Assembly: GCA_016709995.1 (NCBI GenBank) | Contig: JADJLQ010000001.1 | Location: 2,328,001-2,392,000, forward strand | Reading direction: 5' to 3' | Length of the DNA: 64,000 bases | From: Saprospiraceae bacterium | GTDB lineage: Bacteria; Bacteroidota; Bacteroidia; Chitinophagales; Saprospiraceae | Shown here: one piece after another, positions 1 to 9,014 of the stretch | How positions within the stretch are numbered: the first letter of the stretch is position 1 | How the letters are laid out: each line of letters opens with the position of its first letter | The notes under the pieces: model-generated | Database searches by the model: none | The model's input: only the letters and a program-made list of their open reading frames with translations | What the model was told of the DNA's origin: nothing | Program-made: the position numbers and the translations under genes

Positions 1-48
1 AGTTGCGAGTCCGCAAGCAAAAGACATGGCAAAAAATAATTTCTTCAT
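1..48 (-). CDS. gldN: GldN N-terminus (partial, cut by window edge)
   Basis: Only the first 16 codons are in the window. They read as a minus-strand start followed by a lysine pair and a hydrophobic stretch (MKKLFFAMSFACG), which is a typical Sec signal peptide. The start lies 10 bases after the gldM stop, on the same strand and in the order gldK-gldL-gldM, so by the conserved gldKLMN order this is almost certainly GldN. GldN is the periplasmic partner of GldK in the type IX secretion ring. The identification rests on position and signal peptide only, because no diagnostic GldN domain is visible. Confidence 0.65.
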   Translation of the reverse strand, partial: MKKLFFAMSFACGLAT

Positions 49-58
49 AGCTTATTCT

Positions 59-1627
59 TTATTGAATAGATATTGTAATGTCTCCTAATCTTCGATTGAC
101 TTCATCACCCGGGCACTTACACCTGATATTTGAAAACAGATACAAATTGCCTGGTTTAGCCAAAGATATAATTCTGGCAGCTTCCGCAGCAAACCGACTG
201 CCTGGGTTAGTGGCTTCGGATAGATCTTCTCCTTTAGCTACCCTCGTGACGGTATAGCCTGCAATATCACATTTAGCATCAAAATCGAAGTTTTCAAGTA
301 TAGCAGCTATACCAAGCTGTGCTTTAAATTCTCCATTTCCGACTTTATTCTCTTTGATGCCCCCTATCCTGGGTATCGGATCGGGAATACCTTTGATTCT
401 GAATGCTTTCCGTGTGGGCGCATTACCAGCTGCGCTAACGATAATGGTTCCCTGAGTGCCAGGCTTAGCTGAATTGGCCAAAGTAAGCCCATACGTGCCA
501 TCAGAATTTCTATTAATGGTACCCGGACCATCAAAGGATACATTGATCTGGTTGCTTGATATTCCTGCAGCCGATACTTCGATAGGATTTTCAACTCCTT
601 TATATAATACATTCATTTTAGCAGCAGACACAGTGACAGATCTTTCACCTACTTCATATTCAAATTCGCTTTCAGAAGTAGTAGTTTGTCCTGTAACTGG
701 GTTTATCACTGAAAACCTTACCGTATACTTCTTTTGCCCCACACCTGATGGAGTCACAGAATATTTGGCCACTCCATCGATGACAGGTACATTGGCTCCA
801 TTTACAGAGGCAGTCATATTAGTACCAACGTTAGAGGAAGAGGCACTCAAATAGAGATCAGCTTCATATTTCTCACCGGAGATGATATAACCCTTTTTGG
901 GAGCGGATACAACCTGGTATTTATCAAATTTGATATCTTCTCCACCTACCTTACCCATCAAATAGTTTAGCACAGCTGCTTCAGTACTTTTAGCATCATT
1001 TTGAAGTTTATTGAGGATAGGCAAGGTGGCTCCCAACGGCATATGATTGAAGTTAAAATTGGCCCAGTTCTTTTTATTGGTAGCAGTCCAGGCTGAGTCT
1101 ATGCTCATGGACAATTTATTCATGAATTCTGGCCTATCCGTTTCATCGATTAGTTGAATAAATTTATCTCGTGCTTCAGTGATCTTTTTTTCTAATTCGG
1201 CACCTTTGCCGTTATTTGCAGCTGGATCTTTTCCTACCAACAGACGAGTAGTCACATCCTTGTTCTTTTCACCTTTGAGCGAGGTGATTCCAGTTCGTGA
1301 GTCGGTGACATAACCTCCTGTCTCATTTACCATCGTATCAATTATCGTCTGAACAAAGTCGGTAAACTCTTTGCTTACCTCCCTGGCAGGTACAGCCCGG
1401 TCGGCATATTTTCGCAGCTGAGCTTCATCTTTTTTGGCCAACTTATCTACTTCAGCCGGAATTTTATTATTGGATTCATCCAGGGCTACATTACTCTTTT
1501 TCAACCCTTTATCTACTACTCTAAATGCATTAAAAATTTCAGCAGAAACATTGAGTGCCAACAAAGCTGTGAGAACCAGATACATCAGGTTGATCATGAG
1601 CTGTCTGGGTTGCTTAGGTATAGACAT
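59..1627 (-). CDS. gldM: GldM, type IX secretion/gliding motor protein
   Basis: The 522-residue protein is the periplasm-spanning shaft of the type IX secretion and gliding motor. GldM pairs with GldL in the inner membrane and reaches to the GldK/GldN ring. The short cytoplasmic N-terminus (SIPKQPRQLMINLMYLVLTALLALNVSAE) contains the family-typical single membrane helix at about residues 10-29 and an early Arg (R8). The rest is a long extracytoplasmic region with a helical first domain (about 35-220) and beta-rich Ig-like domains after it, as in characterised GldM/PorM. Length and N-terminal motif match the family closely. It lies 56 bases after gldL and 10 bases before gldN, so it belongs to one gldKLMN operon. 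Confidence 0.95.
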   Translation of the reverse strand: MSIPKQPRQLMINLMYLVLTALLALNVSAEIFNAFRVVDKGLKKSNVALDESNNKIPAEVDKLAKKDEAQLRKYADRAVPAREVSKEFTDFVQTIIDTMVNETGGYVTDSRTGITSLKGEKNKDVTTRLLVGKDPAANNGKGAELEKKITEARDKFIQLIDETDRPEFMNKLSMSIDSAWTATNKKNWANFNFNHMPLGATLPILNKLQNDAKSTEAAVLNYLMGKVGGEDIKFDKYQVVSAPKKGYIISGEKYEADLYLSASSSNVGTNMTASVNGANVPVIDGVAKYSVTPSGVGQKKYTVRFSVINPVTGQTTTSESEFEYEVGERSVTVSAAKMNVLYKGVENPIEVSAAGISSNQINVSFDGPGTINRNSDGTYGLTLANSAKPGTQGTIIVSAAGNAPTRKAFRIKGIPDPIPRIGGIKENKVGNGEFKAQLGIAAILENFDFDAKCDIAGYTVTRVAKGEDLSEATNPGSRFAAEAARIISLAKPGNLYLFSNIRCKCPGDEVNRRLGDITISIQ

Positions 1628-1683
1628 GACTTAAATTAAATTGTTTCAGAGGAGGTGATTAAAATAATAATTTAGTTATAAAA

Positions 1684-2511
1684 CTATTTAACAGTCATGG
1701 CAGTAAGCATATTGCCATATACTTTATTCATGGATTCAAGGTTTTGAGCTAAGACCTTTAATTGTTCTTTTGTCCGGGCTGCATCTCCAGCTGAATCGTG
1801 TATGGAAGTAAACGCTTCATTCACTTTAGCATAAGTACCGTTTAAGGAAGTCAGGCTTTTTGAAAGAATGCCAAGTTCTTCCTGTGTCTTCTTTGCATCA
1901 CCTGCTGAATTCTGCATCAAGGTAAAAGCCTCATTCATACCAGCATAATTGCTATTAAGAGAAGTTAAGCTTTTAGATAAAATGCCAAGTTCGTGTTGGG
2001 TCTTTTTGGCATCTTCCACAGAACCCTGCAGTGCCATAAAAGCTTCATTCATCTTTCCATAAAAGTCAGTAACAGATTGAAGCTGTTGTTTGGTCTTGCT
2101 AAAATCAACCTCTTGAAGCGCTTTAAGAGATCCCATGCTTTTACTCATCCCCTGAAGCTCTGTCAACATTCCTCCAAGCTGATTTTCGACTAGCTCTCCG
2201 TCAAGCTGACGCATTGACTTTTTTGCTTTGGAATCTATAGCGCCAACTCCAGGCAAAATCGCAGGTACATCGCCATGATAATCATCAATACCAGGATATA
2301 ATTTTTCCCAATAATAATCTTTGTCTGGCGGTAAAAGCCCAAGCATAAGAAATAAAATAGCCTCAGTACATAGCCCTATCGTCAAAAATTCACTTGCATA
2401 AGGCAAACTCTCAATTTTGAACAGAGCTCCAAGCATTACGAGGGCAGCACCCACGCCAATGATCAAATTTTTTATGTATTTAAAGGAGGAGGTTTTATAC
2501 CAGGTAGCCAT
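1684..2511 (-). CDS. gldL: GldL, type IX secretion/gliding motor protein
   Basis: This 275-residue inner-membrane protein forms the proton-driven motor of the type IX secretion system together with GldM. Two membrane helices are visible at about residues 14-31 and 41-60. Glu50 lies in the second helix, at the place where GldL proteins keep a functionally important membrane glutamate. After a short linker the cytoplasmic region is helical and contains three consecutive 38-residue near-identical repeats (154-191, 192-229, 230-267), listed separately. These make the tail longer than in many GldL proteins. The gene sits between gldK and gldM on the same strand. The start has the usual N-terminus (ATWYKTSSF). 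Confidence 0.93.
   Translation of the reverse strand: MATWYKTSSFKYIKNLIIGVGAALVMLGALFKIESLPYASEFLTIGLCTEAILFLMLGLLPPDKDYYWEKLYPGIDDYHGDVPAILPGVGAIDSKAKKSMRQLDGELVENQLGGMLTELQGMSKSMGSLKALQEVDFSKTKQQLQSVTDFYGKMNEAFMALQGSVEDAKKTQHELGILSKSLTSLNSNYAGMNEAFTLMQNSAGDAKKTQEELGILSKSLTSLNGTYAKVNEAFTSIHDSAGDAARTKEQLKVLAQNLESMNKVYGNMLTAMTVK
1711..2052 (-). repeat. Three tandem 114-bp (38-codon) repeats inside gldL
   Basis: The three copies are 1939-2052, 1825-1938 and 1711-1824 and follow each other without spacers. Each begins with (M/V)NEAF and contains DA(K/R)(K/T)T followed by a Leu/Ser-rich stretch. Copies 1 and 2 share the block ELGILSKSLTSLN. Copy 3 is more diverged (QLKVLAQNLESMN). The pattern indicates internal duplication of a coiled-coil unit. 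Confidence 0.9.
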
Positions 2512-2613
2512 AATAATATATAATTTTATTTAACGATTTGATGATTTAATAAAATAAAATAAAGGTTTCAATCACAAGTTGAAAGTTCAATTCTTTGGTT
2601 TAATCAAGGTTGA

Positions 2614-3855
2614 TTACTTAAAATCATTAATAGATCTTCCCAAAAAGGAAAGTACATTTCTAAAGCCTATATATGATTTGGTCGTATCCTGGTAATCGTA
2701 TGTACGAGTACCATTTTGGAGATAATATGATATGTCTTTCCAAGATCCACCCCTGATCACTTTTCGCTTATATACTTCCGGATCGCTTTGCTTTGCATCG
2801 TATTGTATATCAGGATTCATGTCGTGAGTGAAATTATTGGCATTGTCAAAATAAGCGGTCACTGTCCATTCTGCTACATTTCCAGCCATATTGTACAAAC
2901 CATATTCATTAGGAAAATAAGAATGTACTTCTACCGTATACTGGCCTCCATCTTCAGGATAATTTCCCCTGCCGGGTTTAAAATTGGCTAACAAGCATCC
3001 TTTTGCGTTTCTGACATAATAACCACCCCATGGATAAGGAGCCAGGTCTTTTTTGCCTCTGGCAGCATATTCCCACTCATACTCAGTAGGCAGCCTGAAG
3101 CCTTCAGAATTGACTTCATCAGGTCTGTTTGTGTTCCAAAGCTGGGTACGCCATTGACTGAATGCTTTTGCCATTGACCAGTTGACTCCAACTACCGGAT
3201 AATCATCGTAAGCTGGATGCCAAAAATAATTTTTTGCAATTGGATCATTATAGGAATAAGCAAAATCTCTGATCCAGCATAAAGTATCAGGATAAATTGA
3301 AGTAGACTCCTTTTTGATAAAAGATTTTCTTGGAGCATTCTTATTCATCGCTGCTGCCCTGATATCAAACCAGGAATATGTGTAAATCATTTTTCTCACA
3401 TCGATTTCATTGCCGGCCAATCTATCTTCTCCCTGGTAGTATAATTCGCTCAGCTCCTCCGCAGTCCAGTCAATATCCAATTCCCAATCAATCGAGGTAG
3501 ATCCGTCATCGTTCTCGATGATATCCCCCATCAAGGTATGAGCCAAAGAATCTCTCACATAATCAACAAATTGACGGTATTCATTATTAGTAATCTCTGT
3601 ATCATCCATATAAAAACCTGAAATAGATATAGCCTTAGGTTTTTGAATATAAGAACTGAAGATATCCTGGTCACTTTGACCTACATGAAGGGTGCCCGAA
3701 GGAATATAGACCATGCCATAAGGATTGATTCCTTTCCATTTGGGTCTACCGGCACTACCAGAGAGGTATCCTGACTGCTTGTTACCGCCCCCACAAGCAA
3801 ATAATATCAATAAAAAAAGAGAGGAAACACTCCATCGAAAGGCTTTTCTATTCAT
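2614..3855 (-). CDS. gldK: GldK, type IX secretion lipoprotein
   Basis: The 413-residue lipoprotein has a signal peptide ending in a lipobox (LILFAC, lipidated Cys at about residue 21) followed by a Gly-rich linker. The body is a formylglycine-generating-enzyme/sulfatase-modifying-factor fold. Its signature blocks are visible: GFYMDDTEITNNEYRQF near residue 80, a GxxLPTEYEWEYAARG-type block near residues 253-268, GLYNMAGNVAEW near 317-330, and RGGSW near 368-372. GldK uses this fold as a structural ring component with GldN under the outer membrane, not as a catalytic enzyme. It is the first gene of the gldKLMN operon. A minus-strand TATCTTTA, one mismatch from the Bacteroidota -7 box, lies at 3902-3909 in the upstream gap. 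Confidence 0.93.
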   Translation of the reverse strand: MNRKAFRWSVSSLFLLILFACGGGNKQSGYLSGSAGRPKWKGINPYGMVYIPSGTLHVGQSDQDIFSSYIQKPKAISISGFYMDDTEITNNEYRQFVDYVRDSLAHTLMGDIIENDDGSTSIDWELDIDWTAEELSELYYQGEDRLAGNEIDVRKMIYTYSWFDIRAAAMNKNAPRKSFIKKESTSIYPDTLCWIRDFAYSYNDPIAKNYFWHPAYDDYPVVGVNWSMAKAFSQWRTQLWNTNRPDEVNSEGFRLPTEYEWEYAARGKKDLAPYPWGGYYVRNAKGCLLANFKPGRGNYPEDGGQYTVEVHSYFPNEYGLYNMAGNVAEWTVTAYFDNANNFTHDMNPDIQYDAKQSDPEVYKRKVIRGGSWKDISYYLQNGTRTYDYQDTTKSYIGFRNVLSFLGRSINDFK

Positions 3856-4065
3856 TGTCGTTCGTTTTCAATTTAATTCTGGCTCAATTTAAAAATGCGC
3901 GTAAAGATACTTCCTTGTTTTCTAAATATTTACAAAAATTTCAGTTCATTTTGGTAGTGAATAATTGAAAGAACCTTGCGCTCCAATCAATTAAACGATC
4001 TACATTGCTACTAAGTACATAAATCATGCCTTACCTCATTAAAATTTAGTTAAATAAAGCAAAAT

Positions 4066-5034
4066 TCAATATCTGGGGTTGAAAATAATAGGTTCTCGTT
4101 CGACTCCACCTATCTTTTTGTTCAAGTTATAGTTCAACATCAGCTCATGGGTACCCTGGTGAACAGTTTTGATGCTGGATAATGTAAAATCAAAAGCATA
4201 TAGCACCCTTAGATTAGGATTGACCTGAAGCCCTCCTAGAACGGAAATGGCATCTAAAGTATTACTTGAATAGCCTCTCAAGCCAATTCCAGCCAGCACA
4301 TTTTGATTGATGGTAGCTAGTCCGGTAAGATCGGTCTGTGTCAGCACCAAGTCCGATTTGATCAAGAGAGAAGGTGTAATGACCAAGGATTCATTTAAAT
4401 CAAATTTATATTCTGCATAAAAGTTGACTCTCGGCCGGAGTTTGTATTCTGCGGTAATTCTGTTAAAGTGAATGGTAGGATTATGAAAATTTTCAACTGA
4501 AAGACCTGCCTCCAAGCGCTCCTGGGCAAAATAAATTCCAGCACTTACCTGTGGTACCAGACCATTGGCTTGAGTTTCAGGCAAAATATTATCCTGATGA
4601 AAAATAATGCCTCCCTCGTACTTGCCTGAAGGTGTGCGCAATAAAGAACCATCGAAGGATTTTTGTACAAAACCCAAACCCAAACCCGCTGAAAAAAGTC
4701 CAAGATTGTTTTCGAAGACATAGTTATATGAAATCAGACCCCGGATCGTCTTTTCCACCCCAAAACTTTCCTGTTCCAATTTAATGCCACCGGCCCCTTT
4801 TACATAATAAAGCGGCATATTGGCATGTATCATCCTGGAAGTGGGTGATCCAGCTAATTCCTGCCACTGAGCCCGATATATTCCTGTGATACTCAGAGAG
4901 GACTCCATGCCCGCGTAAGCTGGATTGAGGGCATATTTTTGGCCCATGAAGATAGAGTATTGGCTGCTCTCCTGACCTAAAGCAACTAAGCTTGTAAACA
5001 TGCAGAAAATACCTATAATCTTATCTCTCCTCAT
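4066..5034 (-). CDS. PorP/SprF family type IX secretion outer-membrane protein
   Basis: The 322-residue protein has a signal peptide (about residues 1-20, cleavage after ALG) and then the family hallmark QYSIFMGQKYALNPAYAG, followed by alternating beta strands typical of an outer-membrane barrel. PorP/SprF proteins help secrete or anchor adhesins through the type IX system, and many genomes carry several copies. The gene overlaps the 3' end of the DUF255 gene by 14 bases, so it is the last gene of that operon. It is 210 bases downstream of the start of gldK but separately transcribed. The family call is firm, but the secretion partner cannot be told. Confidence 0.88.
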   Translation of the reverse strand: MRRDKIIGIFCMFTSLVALGQESSQYSIFMGQKYALNPAYAGMESSLSITGIYRAQWQELAGSPTSRMIHANMPLYYVKGAGGIKLEQESFGVEKTIRGLISYNYVFENNLGLFSAGLGLGFVQKSFDGSLLRTPSGKYEGGIIFHQDNILPETQANGLVPQVSAGIYFAQERLEAGLSVENFHNPTIHFNRITAEYKLRPRVNFYAEYKFDLNESLVITPSLLIKSDLVLTQTDLTGLATINQNVLAGIGLRGYSSNTLDAISVLGGLQVNPNLRVLYAFDFTLSSIKTVHQGTHELMLNYNLNKKIGGVEREPIIFNPRY

Positions 5035-7015
5035 CCAAATGATAATGCTTATCTAAAAGTGAACGAAATTCTTGGATCGAATTTACAGGCATTTCACAAG
5101 AAAATTGATGACATAATGAGATATCTGCATTTTTCTCTTCCAGAAAATGTAAGATTGGCGAGGGAAGATAGAGTGACCTTATAGAATCGATGTCAGCTTC
5201 TGCAGAAGATTTGACCTCCATCCAACCTATATCCTGGCTGATCGTCAAACTTGCCCAATGGCTTAGTGAATCAGGGTATCTAATGATCGCACCTCGAAGA
5301 TCTGTGATAAGTTCGTTTCCCAGCAACTCCCAATCATCTATAGAAAGTACTCTACCCAAATATACCAGGTTGTATGCCATAGCCCCTGAGGCAGAAGGCA
5401 TGGTGTTGTCATATAGATCATTTACCTCTGCGACAAGATCATGAGTAGAAACCGAATATCTAAATGACTTTTGAGCAGGGAGATAATAATGATGCATCAC
5501 ATGTTTGGCCAGCTGCCTTGCCTTGGATAAATATCCTTTATTACCTGTAGATCTGTAACCATATAAAAATGCCAAAATACCATATGCCAGATCATCCAGC
5601 ATGGCCGGTATTTCAGATTCGTATTGATGCAAATATCGCTCTTCGACCAGGGCGATCTCTTCAAAATAAGTCAATATTGAAACAGCTTCTTGCAGGAAAT
5701 CTTTCGTCCCAAAAGCATCGTATGCATCGAACCAGCCCATGCATAATAGAGCATTCCAGGCTGTAATTATTTTGGTATCCTTTAATGGTGCTATCCGGGT
5801 ATCTCTTTGTTTTAAAAGCTCTTCATGTACAGACTGTAACCTTTTGCTGCAATAGGTGAGTTCGTCTTCAAATTCATTTCTCACCCAAAGGATATTGATA
5901 GGCGCTCCTCCAGTGTGTGAAGGATCAGCCCAATTGCCTTCAGGATGGATATCGTATACCGACTCAAATAACTTAAAGTCTTCTGAATTCAATAATTTTT
6001 TAATTTCATTATAGTCCCATACATAGTATTTTCCTTCTACATGTTCACTATCAGCATCCATGGCGCTATAATAGCCTCCTACGGACGACTTCATATCCCT
6101 GGTGAGCCAGGTAGCAGATTGGGAGACTACTTTTTTGAGTATAGGTCCGGGTGATATTTTGAAGGCTTGACTATACAGTGACATGAAAAGTGCATTGTCG
6201 TACAGCATCTTTTCAAAATGTGGTATGCGCCATGCTGTGTCCGTAGTATACCTGGCAAACCCACCACCAATTTGATCAAATATGCCTCCTCTGGCCATGT
6301 GTTCCAAAGAGCTGATCACGTGCTGTAGTCCTTGTAGTTGACCTGTGTAGAAATAATGATCTAACAAAAACTTGAGTGTCATCGTCGAGGGGAATTTGGG
6401 GGCTCCGCCAAATCCTCCGTTTGACCTGTCAAATCTATTTTTTAAATGCTGAAATATTTTTACGCCTGCGTCGGTAGCAAGGTCATGATCTTTGGATGCG
6501 ACCTCCAGGAGTGTAGATGAAGCGTTGCTCACATATCGAATCAATCGACCGGCTTGCTCTTCCACTTCAACTCGTTTTTCCTTAAATATTCTGACGATAT
6601 GCTGTAAGATTTGGCTCCAGGAAGGCCTTTGGTGCCTAGGAGAGGGCGGAAAATAGGTACCTCCGTAGAATGGCTTTTTGTCAGGTAGCAAAAAACAATT
6701 TAATGGCCAGCCCCCGGATCCGGAGATCGATACCACCGCATCCATATATATCTTATCCAGGTCTGGTCGTTCTTCTCTATCCAGTTTGATATTGATAAAA
6801 TGATGATTCATATATTCGGCTACCAAAGGATCGGTAAAGGATTCCTGCTCCATGACATGACACCAATGGCAGCTGCTGTAGCCTATTGATAATAAGATTG
6901 GTTTATCCTCCTTAACTGCCTTTTCAAGCGCTTCTGAGCCCCAGGGATACCAATCGACAGGATTAGACTTATGTTGTAATAAATAAGGACTTTTTTCGAA
7001 TTGTAATCTATTCAT
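5021..7015 (-). CDS. DUF255/YyaL-type thioredoxin domain protein
   Basis: The 664-residue protein has an N-terminal thioredoxin-like domain with the family motif SSCHWCHVM (Cys49 and Cys52) followed by HFINIKLDREERPDLD. An (alpha/alpha)6-barrel region of the cellobiose-epimerase type fills most of the rest (FDQIGGGFARYTTD, HFEKMLYDNA, AMDADSEHVEGKYYVW). This matches the YyaL/spermatogenesis-associated protein 20 family in order and length. The biochemical role of the family is unsettled. No signal peptide is seen, so it is likely cytoplasmic. It is 51 bases downstream of the metallo-hydrolase and overlaps the PorP/SprF gene by 14 bases, which implies translational coupling. Confidence 0.88.
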   Translation of the reverse strand: MNRLQFEKSPYLLQHKSNPVDWYPWGSEALEKAVKEDKPILLSIGYSSCHWCHVMEQESFTDPLVAEYMNHHFINIKLDREERPDLDKIYMDAVVSISGSGGWPLNCFLLPDKKPFYGGTYFPPSPRHQRPSWSQILQHIVRIFKEKRVEVEEQAGRLIRYVSNASSTLLEVASKDHDLATDAGVKIFQHLKNRFDRSNGGFGGAPKFPSTMTLKFLLDHYFYTGQLQGLQHVISSLEHMARGGIFDQIGGGFARYTTDTAWRIPHFEKMLYDNALFMSLYSQAFKISPGPILKKVVSQSATWLTRDMKSSVGGYYSAMDADSEHVEGKYYVWDYNEIKKLLNSEDFKLFESVYDIHPEGNWADPSHTGGAPINILWVRNEFEDELTYCSKRLQSVHEELLKQRDTRIAPLKDTKIITAWNALLCMGWFDAYDAFGTKDFLQEAVSILTYFEEIALVEERYLHQYESEIPAMLDDLAYGILAFLYGYRSTGNKGYLSKARQLAKHVMHHYYLPAQKSFRYSVSTHDLVAEVNDLYDNTMPSASGAMAYNLVYLGRVLSIDDWELLGNELITDLRGAIIRYPDSLSHWASLTISQDIGWMEVKSSAEADIDSIRSLYLPSPILHFLEEKNADISLCHQFSCEMPVNSIQEFRSLLDKHYHLDEER

Positions 7016-7066
7016 ATAGCTTAATGCAGGATGAGCTGGAATACAAATTTAAGCTTATCCTGACAG

Positions 7067-7840
7067 TCAAACCATTAAGTCAAGTTTGAGCTGATCGTAT
7101 GCTAAATAGACATTCTGTGGTAATTTGGCTTGAACATCTTCATAGAGGCCCATATAATGGCTCATATGTATGATATAAGTCGATTTTGGAGAAACTTGTT
7201 TGATGACCTCCAATGTTTGATCCAATGTAAAATGAGAATGATGTGGCCTATGATGTAAAGCGTTGATTACCAATACTTCCACACCTTGTATATTTTTTAA
7301 AGTTGATTCTGGAAGTTGATTGGCATCTGTGATATAGGCCAGTTTGTTATTGATTTGATAGCCCAGGATACTTAACTCTCCATGTATAACCCGTAAGGGC
7401 TTGACATAGGAAGATCCAATGTGAAATGATGTATCAGCTTGGATCTCAATCAATTCAAATCTAGGTGCTCCAGGATATTTTTGTTCTCCGAAGGCGTAGT
7501 CATATTTAAGTTTAATTATTTCAGATACATCTCTTTGAAGGTATATTGGGAGTGGCTCGTTCTTTATGAAGATCAAAGGCCGTAAATCATCTAGTCCACC
7601 TGTATGATCATAATGTTCGTGGGTCAACAATAACGCTTCAAGATGGGTGACCCCTGCTCTCAATAATTGATATCGGATATCTGGCCCTCCATCTATCAGT
7701 ATATTGGACGGTCCATCCTGGATCAGTGCTGCACAACGGAGGCGTTTGTCTCGGCGATTAGAGGACAGGCAGACTTCACAAGTACACCCTATAACAGGGA
7801 CGCCCTGAGAAGTACCAGTACCTAAAAAAGTAATGTTCAC
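7067..7840 (-). CDS. PhnP-like metallo-beta-lactamase-fold hydrolase
   Basis: The 257-residue protein has the metallo-beta-lactamase signature THEHYDHTGG (His74, His76, Asp78, His79) for a two-metal site, further His residues (LHHRPHHSHFT, HMSHY), and an N-terminal CxCxxC (Cys19, Cys21, Cys24) like the structural zinc site of PhnP. PhnP cleaves cyclic phosphodiesters such as cyclic ribose phosphates. Substrate identity here is inferred from family only. The start is GTG, and it overlaps the stop of the upstream small gene in a 4-base GTGA, a sign of translational coupling. It is likely cytoplasmic. Confidence 0.85.
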   Translation of the reverse strand: MNITFLGTGTSQGVPVIGCTCEVCLSSNRRDKRLRCAALIQDGPSNILIDGGPDIRYQLLRAGVTHLEALLLTHEHYDHTGGLDDLRPLIFIKNEPLPIYLQRDVSEIIKLKYDYAFGEQKYPGAPRFELIEIQADTSFHIGSSYVKPLRVIHGELSILGYQINNKLAYITDANQLPESTLKNIQGVEVLVINALHHRPHHSHFTLDQTLEVIKQVSPKSTYIIHMSHYMGLYEDVQAKLPQNVYLAYDQLKLDLMV

Positions 7841-8127
7841 ACCATTTCCTCTTTCTCGGCCTCAAGTTTAAGCTGATGATAAAAAGATTGGGATACTTCC
7901 GATAGGGAGTCTATGTCTATTATCAACTGCTGCAGGATATCTAAAAATGCAATAACTCTGCCCTCAGTCTCATAAAAACGGTTGATAATGATCATTTTAC
8001 GACTTTCGAGAACACAAGACCCAGATTGAAAATTGCCTTTCTCGTATCGAATATTGTATCCTGCTTCTGCGAGTAAGGATTCTATTTTTTCCAGTGTAGT
8101 TTTAGTATATCTTATTTTTGAACTCAT
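7837..8127 (-). CDS. Small conserved-looking protein of unknown function
   Basis: The 96-residue protein opens the operon that continues with the PhnP-like hydrolase, the DUF255 protein and PorP/SprF. It is charged and mostly alpha/beta in pattern, with no signal peptide. It contains a Lys/Glu-rich N-terminal helix (KTTLEKIESLLAEAGYNIRYEKG) and a central strand (KMIIINRFYETEGRVIAFLD). The 4-base overlap with the next gene and the lack of any competing frame support that it is real. I do not recognise the family. The arrangement resembles small companion proteins often found before PhnP-like genes in Bacteroidota, but that is an impression. Confidence 0.75.
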   Translation of the reverse strand: MSSKIRYTKTTLEKIESLLAEAGYNIRYEKGNFQSGSCVLESRKMIIINRFYETEGRVIAFLDILQQLIIDIDSLSEVSQSFYHQLKLEAEKEEMV

Positions 8128-8323
8128 TGTATAATTAAATGGTATAAAGGAATAAAGAAAGTGTAACCGTCAGCGTTTCAAATAATTCTCACCCAGTCTT
8201 TGTTAAAAGTTTATAAAACCTCAAAGACTCTTTAGAAAATATTAACAACAGTGTCCTTCAAAACGTTTTTTAAAGAATTGACAGACAAAAATCAGAAATT
8301 AGCATGGGGAATTGAAATTTTCC

Positions 8324-9001
8324 ATGCAATTTTTTTTTAATATGTTGCGCTTAATAGCCTTATATCTGATCCTTAGCATGTTAGCTCCAACCAGGGGGCA
8401 GGCGCAACCTTTGAGGTTTGGGTCGGGTGTATTCGCCGGCGGCACTTTAGCTCAGGTGGATGGTGATGATATGCAAGGCTATGACAAGCCGGGTATCGAA
8501 TTTGGCTTGCGAGGTATAGCTTTTATCATACCTAAATTTGAATTTCATACAGAATTAAGTTATTCTCAAAGAGGCAGTCAATCCAAAGGATACGGCAAAT
8601 CCACCAATAATGGCAGAAAAATGATATTGGATTATGGTTGCATCACTGGCCTCCTGGTGGTTAATGATTGGTATCACCCTCTTAAAGAATATTATCGACT
8701 TCAGGTAGAAGGTGGCGTCTCTATGGGAAGGCTCATCAGATCGGAGATTCAAGATCCCATCGGGTCAGGTGTCAGGAGCCTGAATTTAAATGAAATCAAC
8801 CCTTATATTAGTACCAATGATCTCTCTATGGTTTTGGGAGCAAATATTAAGCTAACTCGAAAATCCGGAATCACTTTCCGGTATCACCGCTCGATGTCGA
8901 AGATCCTTGACGCAGAAAAAGTCCAACCCTTTTTTGAGAAAAGAAATATCATCTCTATGAAAGGATATTTTCTTTCGCTGGATGCATTTTACCATTTCTG
9001 A
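8324..9001 (+). CDS. Exported beta-barrel-like protein, PorT-like outer-membrane family
   Basis: The protein has 225 residues from the ATG at 8324. A further ATG at 8342 would give a cleaner signal peptide (MLRLIALYLILSMLAPTRGQA), and an upstream TTG at 8312 is unlikely. After the signal peptide come repeated amphipathic strands: GVFAGGTLAQVDGDDMQGYDKPG, FEFHTELSYSQRGSQSKG, LQVEGGVSMGRL. The protein ends in an aromatic residue (LDAFYHF), as outer-membrane barrels do. The pattern resembles the outer-membrane beta-barrel (PorT-like) family. It is divergent from the minus-strand operon and is followed 13 bases later by a lipoprotein gene, so the two are probably cotranscribed. Confidence 0.72.
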   Translation: MQFFFNMLRLIALYLILSMLAPTRGQAQPLRFGSGVFAGGTLAQVDGDDMQGYDKPGIEFGLRGIAFIIPKFEFHTELSYSQRGSQSKGYGKSTNNGRKMILDYGCITGLLVVNDWYHPLKEYYRLQVEGGVSMGRLIRSEIQDPIGSGVRSLNLNEINPYISTNDLSMVLGANIKLTRKSGITFRYHRSMSKILDAEKVQPFFEKRNIISMKGYFLSLDAFYHF

Positions 9002-9014
9002 CTATTTTTGACGC

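Noticed and set aside
456..854. A 132-codon plus-strand frame opposite gldM
   Set aside because: It lies inside gldM, whose family match is strong. The frame has no signal or domain.
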